A DNA stretch of 64,000 bases, taken from assembly GCA_030446715.1 (NCBI GenBank), contig JAUJMU010000002.1, positions 566,631-630,630 of the forward strand, in the 5' to 3' direction. The DNA comes from Cytophagales bacterium (lineage in GTDB: Bacteria > Bacteroidota > Bacteroidia > Cytophagales > 172606-1). Positions 8,090 to 15,400 of this stretch are shown piece after piece. The number at the start of each line of letters is the position of its first letter. Positions within the stretch are counted from its first letter, which is position 1. The notes under the pieces were generated by a model that saw only the letters and a list, made by a program, of their open reading frames with translations, was not told where the DNA came from and did not search any database. Position numbers and translations under genes: made by a program.

Positions 8090-9121
8090 ATGCGAACAGT
8101 AAATCCGAAGACTATATTTTACACGCCCGACGCGTTGAATGACCGCGGGATGAAGGTTATGCTCTCTTACCCCGACGCGCACCGGGAACAAATTGCGCAA
8201 CACAACCGCCTGCCCGAACTGACCGGCAACCACTACAAGATCAAGTCGGATGTGCTGGTGCTCGGACGGCTCAAAACGCTGGTCTGCAAGGAAAGCGGCC
8301 GCAGCTCCGACTTCATTGCGCCCAGCCTCTCCAATGGCTGCGTGGGTGCCTGCGCCTACTGCTACGTGGACCGCAACAAGCGGTACAATCCGGTTACCGT
8401 GTTTACCAACACCGGCGAGATTCTGGCCGCTGTTGACAAGCACGTGCACAAGCAGCCGTGGACTAAAGTACCCAATCAGACGCATCCCCTCTACTACACC
8501 TACGACATCGGCTGTAACTCTGACGTGTCGGTAGATGCCAGCCTTTCCGACTCCGTGAAGGATGCTATTGCGTTTTTCCGCGGCCACCCGAGGGCATTTG
8601 CCACGTTTGCGACCAAGTTTGTGAACCCCGAACTGCTTACCTACGACCCGCAGCGTAAGACCCGCATCCGGTTCAGCCTGCTGCCGTCCAGAGTCAGCAA
8701 GCTGGTCGATGTACGCTGCGACCCTGTGGAGGAACGGATCAGGGCCATCAATGACTTCTACGAAGCCGGCTATGATGTTCACGTCAACTTCTCGCCGGTG
8801 ATCCTGTACGAGGGGTGGCTGGATGATTACCGGCAGCTGTTTGAGCAGCTCAACGACACGGTGCACCCAAAGGTGAAGGCGCAGATGGAATCAGAAGTGA
8901 TTTTCCTGACGCATAATTACTGGCAGCACCAGGCCAACCTGAGCATCAACCCCAAAGCCGAAGAGGTGCTCTGGCGGCCAGAGGTGCAGGAAACCAAGCG
9001 CAGCCAGTTTGGCGGCATCAACGTCCGCTACCAGCATAAGCTGAAGGCTGAACTCATCGAAGAGTATAAGCAGTTGCAGGGAGAAGTAATCCCGTGGTGC
9101 CCTATCCGGTACATTTTTTAG
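8090..9121 (+). CDS. Spore photoproduct lyase family radical SAM protein
   Basis: 343 residues. The radical SAM cluster motif is C84-VGA-C88-AY-C91 (CX3CX2C). Further on, DIGCNSDVSVD places Cys142 where Bacillus SPL has its H-donating Cys141 (within a CTSD segment), and the spacing to the cluster is almost the same. SPL uses 5'-deoxyadenosyl radical chemistry to repair the thymine dimer of spores; this organism group does not sporulate, so the substrate here is open, with other DNA lesions or nucleotides possible. The start is supported by AAAGGG five bases ahead of ATG. The gene is monocistronic, with a strong terminator directly after it. Confidence 0.85.
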   Translation: MRTVNPKTIFYTPDALNDRGMKVMLSYPDAHREQIAQHNRLPELTGNHYKIKSDVLVLGRLKTLVCKESGRSSDFIAPSLSNGCVGACAYCYVDRNKRYNPVTVFTNTGEILAAVDKHVHKQPWTKVPNQTHPLYYTYDIGCNSDVSVDASLSDSVKDAIAFFRGHPRAFATFATKFVNPELLTYDPQRKTRIRFSLLPSRVSKLVDVRCDPVEERIRAINDFYEAGYDVHVNFSPVILYEGWLDDYRQLFEQLNDTVHPKVKAQMESEVIFLTHNYWQHQANLSINPKAEEVLWRPEVQETKRSQFGGINVRYQHKLKAELIEEYKQLQGEVIPWCPIRYIF

Positions 9122-9140
9122 GGGATAACTTTCTCTTTCC

Positions 9141-9176
9141 GTCCCGGCCCCTATGGCCGGGACTTTTGTTTTTGAA
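9141..9176 (+). terminator. Intrinsic terminator of the SPL-like gene
   Basis: GTCCCGGCC (9141-9149) pairs with GGCCGGGAC (9155-9163), loop of 5, followed by TTTTGTTTTTG. Confidence 0.9.
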
Positions 9177-9238
9177 GGAAGGGAATGCACTAAATTTGAA
9201 CGTATACAATCTCCGCCGGTACTTTTCCGTATACTGAC

Positions 9239-9253
9239 TTCAGACTGTCTGAA
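9239..9253. promoter_or_regulatory. Palindrome before the universal stress protein gene
   Basis: TTCAGAC-T-GTCTGAA, a perfect 7-bp-arm dyad ending 17 bp before the start codon. It could be an operator or a 5' leader hairpin covering the translation start; nothing in the sequence decides. Confidence 0.4.
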
Positions 9254-9270
9254 CCCCAAAGCGAAGCCGT

Positions 9271-10143
9271 ATGCCGATCAGAACCATCCTTTTCCCGACT
9301 GATTTTTCCGACATTGCGTCCAATGCCCTGGAGTTTGCGGCAAGCTGGGCCAGTAAACTGGATGCTGAACTGATCCTGCTGCACGTCAACAGCCAAACCT
9401 TCACCAGTCCGGCGCGGGAAGCTGGCACGGTTCCACAGGGGACAGTCAACAACCGGATGGTCAATTCCAGGCTGGAGAGCCTGCTACAGGATATGGTTAC
9501 CCGCTTCGGGATCCGGACCCGCACGCACATTGAGGAGGGTCAGCCGGGTGATATGATCCCGAAGGTGGCCACCGAAACTCAGTCGCAACTGATCGTGATG
9601 GGCTCCGCCGGTCCCTCAGGCTATGCCCAAGTATTTGGCAGCAACCTCACTGTAAAGGTTATGACGGATACCAGACTTCCCCTGCTGATCATTCCGCAGG
9701 AGGCCGAATACCAGCCCCTGCACCGGTGGGCCTATGCCTCCGACCTGGAAGGCCCCGAAGAAGCCGTGGTAGATTCAATCATTGAACTGGCCAGCCAGTT
9801 GGAAGCCCGCCTGGAACTGGTGCACGTAAAGCAGGAAAAGGAACTGGAAAAATCCAAAGGCTTTGTTCTGGACAACATCCGGCGGCGCCACAGCGAATCT
9901 TACCTCAGGTGCCAGATTGTGGAAGACAGCAACATACTGCAGGGGATTGACCAGTACGTGGAAAGAAAACAGCCCGACCTGCTCATCATGGTCCGCCACG
10001 ACCACAGTTTCTGGGCCCGCCTGTTCAACCGTGACAAAGTAGCCTATTCCGCTGCCCGCACTAATTTCCCGATGCTGGTGCTGCACGCCGAACGCGGACT
10101 GCAGGCCGTCACCGGAGAAGGTGTACCGGCCGGGGAAGTGTAA
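9271..10143 (+). CDS. Universal stress protein, two tandem UspA domains
   Basis: 290 residues. Domain 1 (about 1-145) begins RTILFPTDFSDIASNALEFA and ends with the nucleotide-binding-type loop VMGSAGPSGYAQVFGSNLTVKVM followed by PLLIIP. Domain 2 (about 150-275) starts HRWAYASDLEG and ends PDLLIMVRHDH...NFPMLVLH; its G-rich ATP loop is not preserved, so only the first domain looks nucleotide-binding. Cytoplasmic stress or energy-state sensor in general; the specific partner is unknown. A perfect palindrome sits just upstream, and a small lipoprotein gene follows on the same strand. Confidence 0.88.
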   Translation: MPIRTILFPTDFSDIASNALEFAASWASKLDAELILLHVNSQTFTSPAREAGTVPQGTVNNRMVNSRLESLLQDMVTRFGIRTRTHIEEGQPGDMIPKVATETQSQLIVMGSAGPSGYAQVFGSNLTVKVMTDTRLPLLIIPQEAEYQPLHRWAYASDLEGPEEAVVDSIIELASQLEARLELVHVKQEKELEKSKGFVLDNIRRRHSESYLRCQIVEDSNILQGIDQYVERKQPDLLIMVRHDHSFWARLFNRDKVAYSAARTNFPMLVLHAERGLQAVTGEGVPAGEV

Positions 10144-10228
10144 GGCTGATACATTTAACTGAGGCCAGGAGAAACTGGGGAAGAAATATGGTTCTCTTTT
10201 TGCTGAGGAAAGCAAAAAGAAATCACCC

Positions 10229-10696
10229 ATGAAAACACTTATACCTGCCCTCCTGCTGCCGTCTGTTTTACTCTCTGCCATTTCCTGCACCGTAACCACC
10301 AAAAGAATCCGGGAAGTAGATTACCCGCTCCTCTCAAAAAATGCTCCCTACCGCTTTTCGGAGTGGCAGGTAGCTCGGGGAACACAAACAAAAATCCTGA
10401 CCGTCGACTTTAAACGCCTCTTCAGCCGGCAGATAGGTGTAATTGATTCTCCCCAATGGACTTTGCCGGTAGCAGTGGACAGCAGCCGGTATCTGCCTCA
10501 GCGTTACAATGCCGGATATTCTTTCTTCGGGGCCCGGGCCTACGACCAGGCGGTCTACAATCTGATCGTCCAAAATCCGGAATATGACGTAGTTGCTCAG
10601 CCAGTTTTTGAGGTCAAACGGTTTGTGATTCCGCTTTTTTACGCCCGCACCACCGTAACCCTGAAAGCCCGGCTCGGCAAGTGGCAGGGGGAATAA
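10229..10696 (+). CDS. Hypothetical lipoprotein
   Basis: 155 residues with a lipoprotein signal peptide: MKTLIPALLLPSVLLSAISC, lipobox LSAISC, so Cys20 would be lipidated. The mature part is beta-rich by composition (repeated aromatic and Arg/Tyr residues) with no family I recognise. It follows the universal stress gene by 85 bp in the same direction and may share its transcript. Confidence 0.65.
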   Translation: MKTLIPALLLPSVLLSAISCTVTTKRIREVDYPLLSKNAPYRFSEWQVARGTQTKILTVDFKRLFSRQIGVIDSPQWTLPVAVDSSRYLPQRYNAGYSFFGARAYDQAVYNLIVQNPEYDVVAQPVFEVKRFVIPLFYARTTVTLKARLGKWQGE

Positions 10697-11109
10697 CTTG
10701 ACCAGCTGGGCAGTTTTAAGTTGTGAATCCTCTGTTTAGAATCAGCAACTTCCGGTTTGGCCCCCGCAGTCGCCTGGCTCCAGCCGGGTGACGGGGATTG
10801 GCAGGGCCTCGCGGCGCGTAACTTACGCAACTGCTTCCTGCCATTCACGCCTTTAAGATAACCCGCCTTCAAGAGGAACGGATGATGGTCATACGTCAAT
10901 GGTAATACCTGGGCCGGCGTCCCTCTACGGCAACATCCGCTTGCCTCCGGGCCGGAGGCCCTTCAGATAGTCGTCACCCGGCTGGAGCCGGGAGTCGGTC
11001 AGCTCACGGATTGTTTCGTGCATTGTCTTGGTAGCTTGGTAACTCCAAGATAGGCCGATTCCCCTTTTTATCCTATCCAAAACAATCTCTAAGACCTCGG
11101 GGAATTCAG
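10697..11109. repeat. Non-coding region with an inverted-repeat-bounded element
   Basis: 413 bp without a gene. GGCTCCAGCCGGGTGACG at 10776-10793 recurs as its exact reverse complement at 10972-10989. Between them are smaller dyads: GCCTCCGG-G-CCGGAGGC (10943-10959) and TGGCAGG/CCTGCCA (10799-10805, 10837-10843). The palindrome-rich, inverted-repeat-bounded block of about 214 bp resembles REP-like or miniature transposable sequences; no coding sequence or target duplication was recognised. Confidence 0.5.
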
Positions 11110-11499
11110 TTACACATTGGCCGGCTCCTCCGTCCGTATCCTTGATTCTTCCTGAGGTTTCCGGTACCGGAAGCTCCCGCAGCGATTGGAATACTGGCTT
11201 CGGAACCGCTCCCGTTCTTCTGGGGTCATGCGCGAGATTTTTTCCTCAAACCGCTGCCGCAGCCAGGCACTCTGCCGCCCACCGCGGTATCCCCAGCGGC
11301 CCCACGGCCGCACGGCAAACATCACCAGCCGGACCAGCGCAAACAAGCCCAGCGCCTGCCAGAAGGAGATTGCCGGCCCGCCGAACAGTTGAGGAACAAG
11401 GTTGTTCCAGAGGCTGGTGATCAGAAAACCAAACAATAGAATACCAAGCGCAGCAAATACCATAAACCGGGCTGCCCGGACTAACCATATCTTTCTCAT
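11110..11499 (-). CDS. Small membrane protein following the ECF sigma factor
   Basis: 129 residues. Two membrane helices (about 8-30 and 43-62), then a basic Trp/Gly/Arg-rich stretch and a cytoplasmic charged region FEEKISRMTPEERERFRSQY. The start lies 11 bp after the sigma-factor stop, so the two are one operon. The position is that of an anti-sigma factor, but no ZAS or FecR-like domain is visible; a membrane partner of the sigma factor is only an inference. Family not recognised. Confidence 0.65.
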   Translation of the reverse strand: MRKIWLVRAARFMVFAALGILLFGFLITSLWNNLVPQLFGGPAISFWQALGLFALVRLVMFAVRPWGRWGYRGGRQSAWLRQRFEEKISRMTPEERERFRSQYSNRCGSFRYRKPQEESRIRTEEPANV

Positions 11500-11510
11500 G
11501 ACTGTATCGT

Positions 11511-12110
11511 TTAGTGATTCAACAAATCATTGTATAAATTCTGGAGCCGTTCGCGGAGGTATAGCACGGCGTACCGTTTCCGCGACAGCAGCGTATTGAG
11601 GGGCTGGTTCGTCCGGGCAGCAATCTCCCTGAACGATTCTCCCTCCAGTTCATGCCAGACAAACACATCCCGCTGCTCGGCCGGCAGTGCCTGAAGGGCA
11701 AGTGCGAGTTCTTCCCATACCGCTTCGCGCAGAAGAGAATCCTCAGGATTGTCCCAGGGATCAAACAGCAGGTCGGCCACTGTCAGGGACCGCCCCTCCT
11801 CCTCGTATTGGTCCGTGTGTACCGGGTGATCCTCCACCGAGTCAGTCTTCTTTTTCCGGTAGCGGTCAATGATCCGGTTGCGGGCCACCCTGAACAGCCA
11901 CGTGGTTACCTGCTCAATGGGCTGGGCCGGACTGAAATGCCGGATAAACTGCTCAAACACATCCTGCAGGATGTCTTCGGCTTCGTGGCGGAGGGGAATG
12001 CGCTGCCGGATAAAAGACAGCAAGCGCTTTTTCTCCTTGCCAAACGTAAGGGAAACGGTCTGGTCCCGGCTGTTCTGGAAGGCGGCGTCGATGGCGAGAA
12101 TTGTCTTCAT
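11511..12110 (-). CDS. RNA polymerase ECF-type sigma-70 factor
   Basis: 199 residues. Region 2 is visible as RLLSFIRQRIPLRHEAEDILQDVFEQF with TTWLFRVARNRIIDRYRKKK. After an acidic linker, region 4 reads ALQALPAEQRDVFVWHELEGESFREIAARTNQPLNTLLSRKRYAVLYLRERL. It is a typical ECF length. The linker DLLFDPWDNPEDSLLREAVW is found in a Bacteroidota subgroup of these sigma factors. It is followed after 11 bp by a small two-helix membrane protein. No -35-type autoregulated promoter could be assigned. Confidence 0.88.
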   Translation of the reverse strand: MKTILAIDAAFQNSRDQTVSLTFGKEKKRLLSFIRQRIPLRHEAEDILQDVFEQFIRHFSPAQPIEQVTTWLFRVARNRIIDRYRKKKTDSVEDHPVHTDQYEEEGRSLTVADLLFDPWDNPEDSLLREAVWEELALALQALPAEQRDVFVWHELEGESFREIAARTNQPLNTLLSRKRYAVLYLRERLQNLYNDLLNH

Positions 12111-12274
12111 TATGGGAACAGACGGATAAGGCGGGAAATTATTTTATGATTCAAAGGGAAAAAGCAGGCTGCGCAACCTTCCGGAAAAACAGACAGATCA
12201 AAACGTATGTACCTCCTGATGAGGCAGAATAACGGACGTGCAGGCGGTGTATATGCAAAAAAAGCGCGAAAAGC

Positions 12275-12305
12275 TTTGGTTATATCAACGGCCAATTTAT
12301 CTTTA
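12275..12305 (+). promoter_or_regulatory. Probable cold-shock gene promoter
   Basis: TTTG at 12275-12278, 19 bp spacer, then TATCTTTA (12298-12305), seven of eight matches to TAnnTTTG. It lies 33 bp before the cold-shock ATG, leaving a short AT-rich leader. Confidence 0.5.
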
Positions 12306-12337
12306 CAGACTCAATATTTTACACATAAAATAAAGTA

Positions 12338-12529
12338 ATGCAATCCGGTAAAGTAAAGTTTTTTAATGAAACCAAAGGATTCGGTTTTATTAAGGTTGAA
12401 GGTTCTGACAAAGACGTTTTCGTTCACGTTTCTGGTCTGATTGACGAAATCAAAGAAAATGATGACGTTACCTTCGAAATTGAACAAGGCAGAAAAGGCC
12501 CTAACGCCGTAAACGTGAGACTAGCCTAA
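12338..12529 (+). CDS. Cold-shock domain protein (CspA family)
   Basis: 63 residues making a single OB-fold cold-shock domain. RNP1 is KGFGFIKVEG, RNP2 is VFVHVSGL, with start MQSGKVKFFNETKGFG as in the Bacteroidota members and end KGPNAVNVRL. It binds single-stranded RNA/DNA as a chaperone. It is monocistronic: a promoter-like element sits upstream and a strong terminator 30 bp after the stop. Growth-phase or cold dependence cannot be read from the sequence. Confidence 0.95.
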   Translation: MQSGKVKFFNETKGFGFIKVEGSDKDVFVHVSGLIDEIKENDDVTFEIEQGRKGPNAVNVRLA

Positions 12530-12557
12530 GATATACTATATTATATCGAAGACCTTT

Positions 12558-12590
12558 AAAAAAGCCCCTCTACCGGGGCTTTTTTGTTTT
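12558..12590 (+). terminator. Intrinsic terminator of the cold-shock gene
   Basis: AAAAAAGCCCC (12558-12568) pairs with GGGGCTTTTTT starting 12575, continuing into a T-run (GTTTTT). Confidence 0.92.
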
Positions 12591-12729
12591 TCCGGCCTCT
12601 CTCTACCTGCATACTACTTTTTATCTTCTCCGCCACTGCCCTGTGTTACCTGTCTCAACGGTACCCGTCGGAAAATAATGCCCTTTGGTGATCACATTTA
12701 TAATTATTTAACGAATAATGGTACATCCA

Positions 12730-12777
12730 TTTGGCTGGTAAAGGTTCGTTTGCTTACTTTGCACCACAAAGTACTTT
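12730..12777 (+). promoter_or_regulatory. Promoter overlapped by an ACTTTG-N5-CAAAGT operator
   Basis: A -33 TTTG (12730-12733), 20-bp spacer and -7 TTACTTTG (12754-12761) precede the membrane-protein gene at 12784. A perfect dyad, ACTTTG (12756-12761), five bases, CAAAGT (12767-12772), covers the -7 box. It is followed at once by another ACTTT half-site (12773-12777). The same arrangement recurs at 13732-13753. The small winged-helix protein encoded between the two sites is the natural candidate repressor. Confidence 0.65.
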
Positions 12778-12783
12778 ATCACT

Positions 12784-13419
12784 ATGAGAGAAGTCGGTAC
12801 CCCCCTCGAAACCCTGCACGAAATCCGCGACATGATGGAGAAATCCTCCCGGTTTCTGTCACTGAGTGGTCTTTCGGGTATATTTGCGGGTTTGTTTGCC
12901 CTTGCCGGAGCGGCAGCCGCTTACTGGCACCTTGGCCTCAGCCTCCGCGACCCTGCCTACCACCAGTACGCATACACCGAAGGCCGGCTGAACAGTGATT
13001 TTATTTCATTCGTGCTGGCCGACGCCTTACTGGTACTGGTAGCTGCCATCACTGCCGGCATCTACTTCACTGCCCGGAAAGCCCGGAAACAGGGCCAGTC
13101 GCTCTGGGGATTTACGGCGCGGCGGCTCGTGTTCAGCATGACCATTCCGCTGGTAGCCGGCGGCGTGTTCTGCCTCGCCCTTATTTACCACGGCGTAATG
13201 GGGCTGGCGGCTCCGGCCACGCTGATCTTTTACGGACTGGCCCTGCTCAATGGCAGCAAGTACACGCTGCACGACGTCCGCTACCTGGGCATTACTCAGA
13301 TTATTTTGGGCGTTATAGCTTCATTTTTCGTAGGGTACGGTCTTTTATTCTGGGCCCTTGGGTTTGGTGTCATGCATATTGTCTACGGCACCCTTATGTA
13401 TTACAAATACGAAAGATGA
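12784..13419 (+). CDS. Hypothetical membrane protein co-transcribed with a winged-helix regulator
   Basis: 211 residues. An amphipathic N-terminus (LHEIRDMMEKSSRFLSLS) is followed by about six membrane helices (around 30-50, 76-96, 115-140, 142-157, 166-183, 186-203). I do not recognise a named domain, but this kind of protein commonly sits next to a small MarR/ArsR-like regulator in Bacteroidota. Its stop overlaps the regulator start by four bases (ATGA), so translation is coupled. The promoter carries the dyad described at 12730-12777. Confidence 0.7.
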   Translation: MREVGTPLETLHEIRDMMEKSSRFLSLSGLSGIFAGLFALAGAAAAYWHLGLSLRDPAYHQYAYTEGRLNSDFISFVLADALLVLVAAITAGIYFTARKARKQGQSLWGFTARRLVFSMTIPLVAGGVFCLALIYHGVMGLAAPATLIFYGLALLNGSKYTLHDVRYLGITQIILGVIASFFVGYGLLFWALGFGVMHIVYGTLMYYKYER

Positions 13420-13715
13420 AGGAACTGCTCGAACACATCAATAAGGCTTTTGAGAGCAAAGCCCGGCTGGGGATCATGTCGGCCCTGATGGTCAACGACC
13501 AGCTGGACTTCAACGCCCTCAAGGAGCTGCTGGACCTCACCGATGGCAACCTTGCGAGCCACCTGAAGGCGTTGGAAGAAGGTCAGTATATTGGCGTGCA
13601 CAAGCAGTTTGTGGGGCGCAAGCCAAACACGACCTACCACGCCACCGAAACCGGCCGTAAAGCATTCAGCGATCACCTGCGTGCCCTCGAAAAGCTGATC
13701 AACGGCAACCGATAA
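13416..13715 (+). CDS. Small winged-helix transcriptional regulator
   Basis: 99 residues, a single winged-helix domain of the kind also called HTH_27. Sequence landmarks are SKARLGIMSALMV, FNALKELLDLTDGNLASHLKALEE (recognition helix) and a wing VGRKPNTTYHATETGRKAF. Members act as dimers on short dyads. The ATG overlaps the stop of the upstream membrane-protein gene. The same dyad (ACTTTG-N5-CAAAGT) lies before its own operon and before the next gene, so it likely controls both. The signal is unknown. Confidence 0.85.
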   Translation: MKELLEHINKAFESKARLGIMSALMVNDQLDFNALKELLDLTDGNLASHLKALEEGQYIGVHKQFVGRKPNTTYHATETGRKAFSDHLRALEKLINGNR

Positions 13716-13731
13716 TTTTTTTTATTCCTAC

Positions 13732-13753
13732 ACTTTGAAATTCAAAGTACTTT
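13732..13753 (+). promoter_or_regulatory. Second ACTTTG-N5-CAAAGT operator
   Basis: ACTTTG (13732-13737), five bases, CAAAGT (13743-13748), then ACTTT (13749-13753). Relative to the site at 12756-12777 only bases of the five-nucleotide spacer differ. It lies in the 59-bp gap between the regulator gene and the DUF4173 gene. Confidence 0.65.
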
Positions 13754-13774
13754 CAATTAACAAAACATCTACCT

Positions 13775-15343
13775 ATGAGTCCCTCCCGTCTGAAATTAAG
13801 CCTGCTGGTGGTTTTCACCCTGCTCTACAACTACTTTTTCTGGGAAGAAAAAGCTGGTATCAACCTGTTGCTTTTCTCCTTGCTGCTCCTGATGGCGGCG
13901 CTCTGCCAGAACCCACTGAGCCTGGTGGAGAAGAACGTCTGGGTAGCCGTGAGCTTTACGGTAACTACCGCGCTGATGGTGGTGGTGCATAATTCGTTTG
14001 TAAGCCAGCTGGCGCACATTATCTCGTTTTTCATCACGGTCGGCTTTCTGCACGAAGCCCGGTTCCGGTCGGTACTGTATGCGGGCAACTACGCCGTTCA
14101 AACGGCCCTGCTTACCATCCGGCGGGGAATTCCGCTGCTGGGAGAAAGTGTCTCTTCGGTAACGCCCCAGCTGAAGGTATTCCGGCTGGCACCCCGCTGG
14201 CTGAAGCTGCTGACGGTGCCCGGAGCTTTTTTCAGCGTCTTCTTCCTCATTTTCAGTATTGCCAACCCAATTTTTGCCCAACTCACCGGCCACCTTGCCG
14301 GCTACATTGCCGATGGTCTGGAGTGGCTGGTGACTGGAATTTCCTTTGCCCGGTTATTTTTTATTCTACCGGGGCTATATCTGGCAGCGGTCGTACTTTA
14401 CCGCTGGGACAACCATAAGGTTTATGCAGGAGAACTTGAACACAGCGACACGGTTACCCGCCGGAAGGTGCGCCGGAGAGGCATCAGGCTGGGCACTATT
14501 GCCCTCCGGAACGAAAGGCAGGCGGCGCTTGTGCTTATCTTTTCGGTGAACGTGCTGCTGCTCGTTATTAATGTCATTGACGTACGCTGGCTATGGCTGA
14601 ATTTTGACCCCAAAACAGCCGGTAACCTGGCCACCCTGGTACATGAAGGAACTTACATGCTGATCCTGAGCATCCTGCTGTCAATGGGTATCCTGATCTG
14701 GTACTTCCGCAAAAACCTGAATTTCTACCCGGAAAACCGCCTCCTGAAAAACGCCGCCTACCTGTGGCTGGTACAGAATGTGATCCTGTCGGTTTCGGTA
14801 CTGATTCGTTGCTACCATTACATCAACGGCTACGGCCTTGCCTACAAGCGCATAGGGGTGATCATTTTCCTCGGACTGGTCTTTTTCGGCCTGTACACGC
14901 TTTACCGAAAGATCAGCAGGCAGCAATCGTTTTTCTATCTGCTTCGGACCAATACCTGGGCCGCGTGGGCGGTACTGGTGGGACTGAGCCTCGTCAACTG
15001 GGACGTACTGATTGTGGAATACAACCTGAAGCACCCCAACGTGAGCAGCGGCGAAATTGATGCGCGTTTCCTGCTGACCCGCTCCGACAAAACCCTGCCG
15101 GCGCTGGACGCGAACCGGAATAAACTGAAAGTTGACGGAGGGTATTACCTGCGCGGGGGTAACAGCGACGAACACCTCAACCGCCGGATCATTGACTTCA
15201 TGCGCGAATACGAAAGTAACTCCTGGCTCTCCTGGAATTACGCCGACTACCGTACCTATCAGTATTTCAGGAAAAGCAGGTATTGGGTACAAAGTATCAG
15301 GTATTGGGTATTGGGTATTTGTACAAAGAGAAGAGGCTTCTGA
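13775..15343 (+). CDS. DUF4173/DUF4153-like multi-pass membrane protein with a repeat-derived C-terminus
   Basis: 522 residues with about ten to twelve membrane helices over residues 5-400, followed by a soluble tail containing DIRFLLTRSDK-like sequence (ARFLLTRSDKTLPALDANR), typical of DUF4173 proteins. Function unknown. After YADYRTYQYF the natural domain seems finished. The last about 25 residues (RYWVQSI, RYWVLGI, CTKRRGF) are encoded by a 7-bp tandem array, 15279-15327, that runs on into the intergenic space. It belongs to the probable regulon of the winged-helix protein, since an operator lies 22 bp before the ATG. Confidence 0.8.
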   Translation: MSPSRLKLSLLVVFTLLYNYFFWEEKAGINLLLFSLLLLMAALCQNPLSLVEKNVWVAVSFTVTTALMVVVHNSFVSQLAHIISFFITVGFLHEARFRSVLYAGNYAVQTALLTIRRGIPLLGESVSSVTPQLKVFRLAPRWLKLLTVPGAFFSVFFLIFSIANPIFAQLTGHLAGYIADGLEWLVTGISFARLFFILPGLYLAAVVLYRWDNHKVYAGELEHSDTVTRRKVRRRGIRLGTIALRNERQAALVLIFSVNVLLLVINVIDVRWLWLNFDPKTAGNLATLVHEGTYMLILSILLSMGILIWYFRKNLNFYPENRLLKNAAYLWLVQNVILSVSVLIRCYHYINGYGLAYKRIGVIIFLGLVFFGLYTLYRKISRQQSFFYLLRTNTWAAWAVLVGLSLVNWDVLIVEYNLKHPNVSSGEIDARFLLTRSDKTLPALDANRNKLKVDGGYYLRGGNSDEHLNRRIIDFMREYESNSWLSWNYADYRTYQYFRKSRYWVQSIRYWVLGICTKRRGF

Positions 15344-15398
15344 TAGCTGATACCTTATACCTCCTTCTTCTCACTCCTCACTTCTGACTACTCACTTC
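15279..15398 (+). repeat. Degenerate heptanucleotide array, three words
   Basis: Units at 15279, 15286, 15293, 15300, 15307 and 15314 follow the word GGTATTG. Units at 15340, 15347 and 15354 follow CTGATAC. Units at 15371, 15378, 15385 and 15392 follow TCACTTC. The 7-bp phase is exact within each block. The first block lies inside the upstream coding region; the last ends two bases before the next ATG. Confidence 0.85.
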
Positions 15399-15400
15399 TC

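Noticed and set aside
15279-15398. CRISPR-like array
   Set aside because: Units are 7 bp with no spacers, no long repeat and no cas genes nearby.
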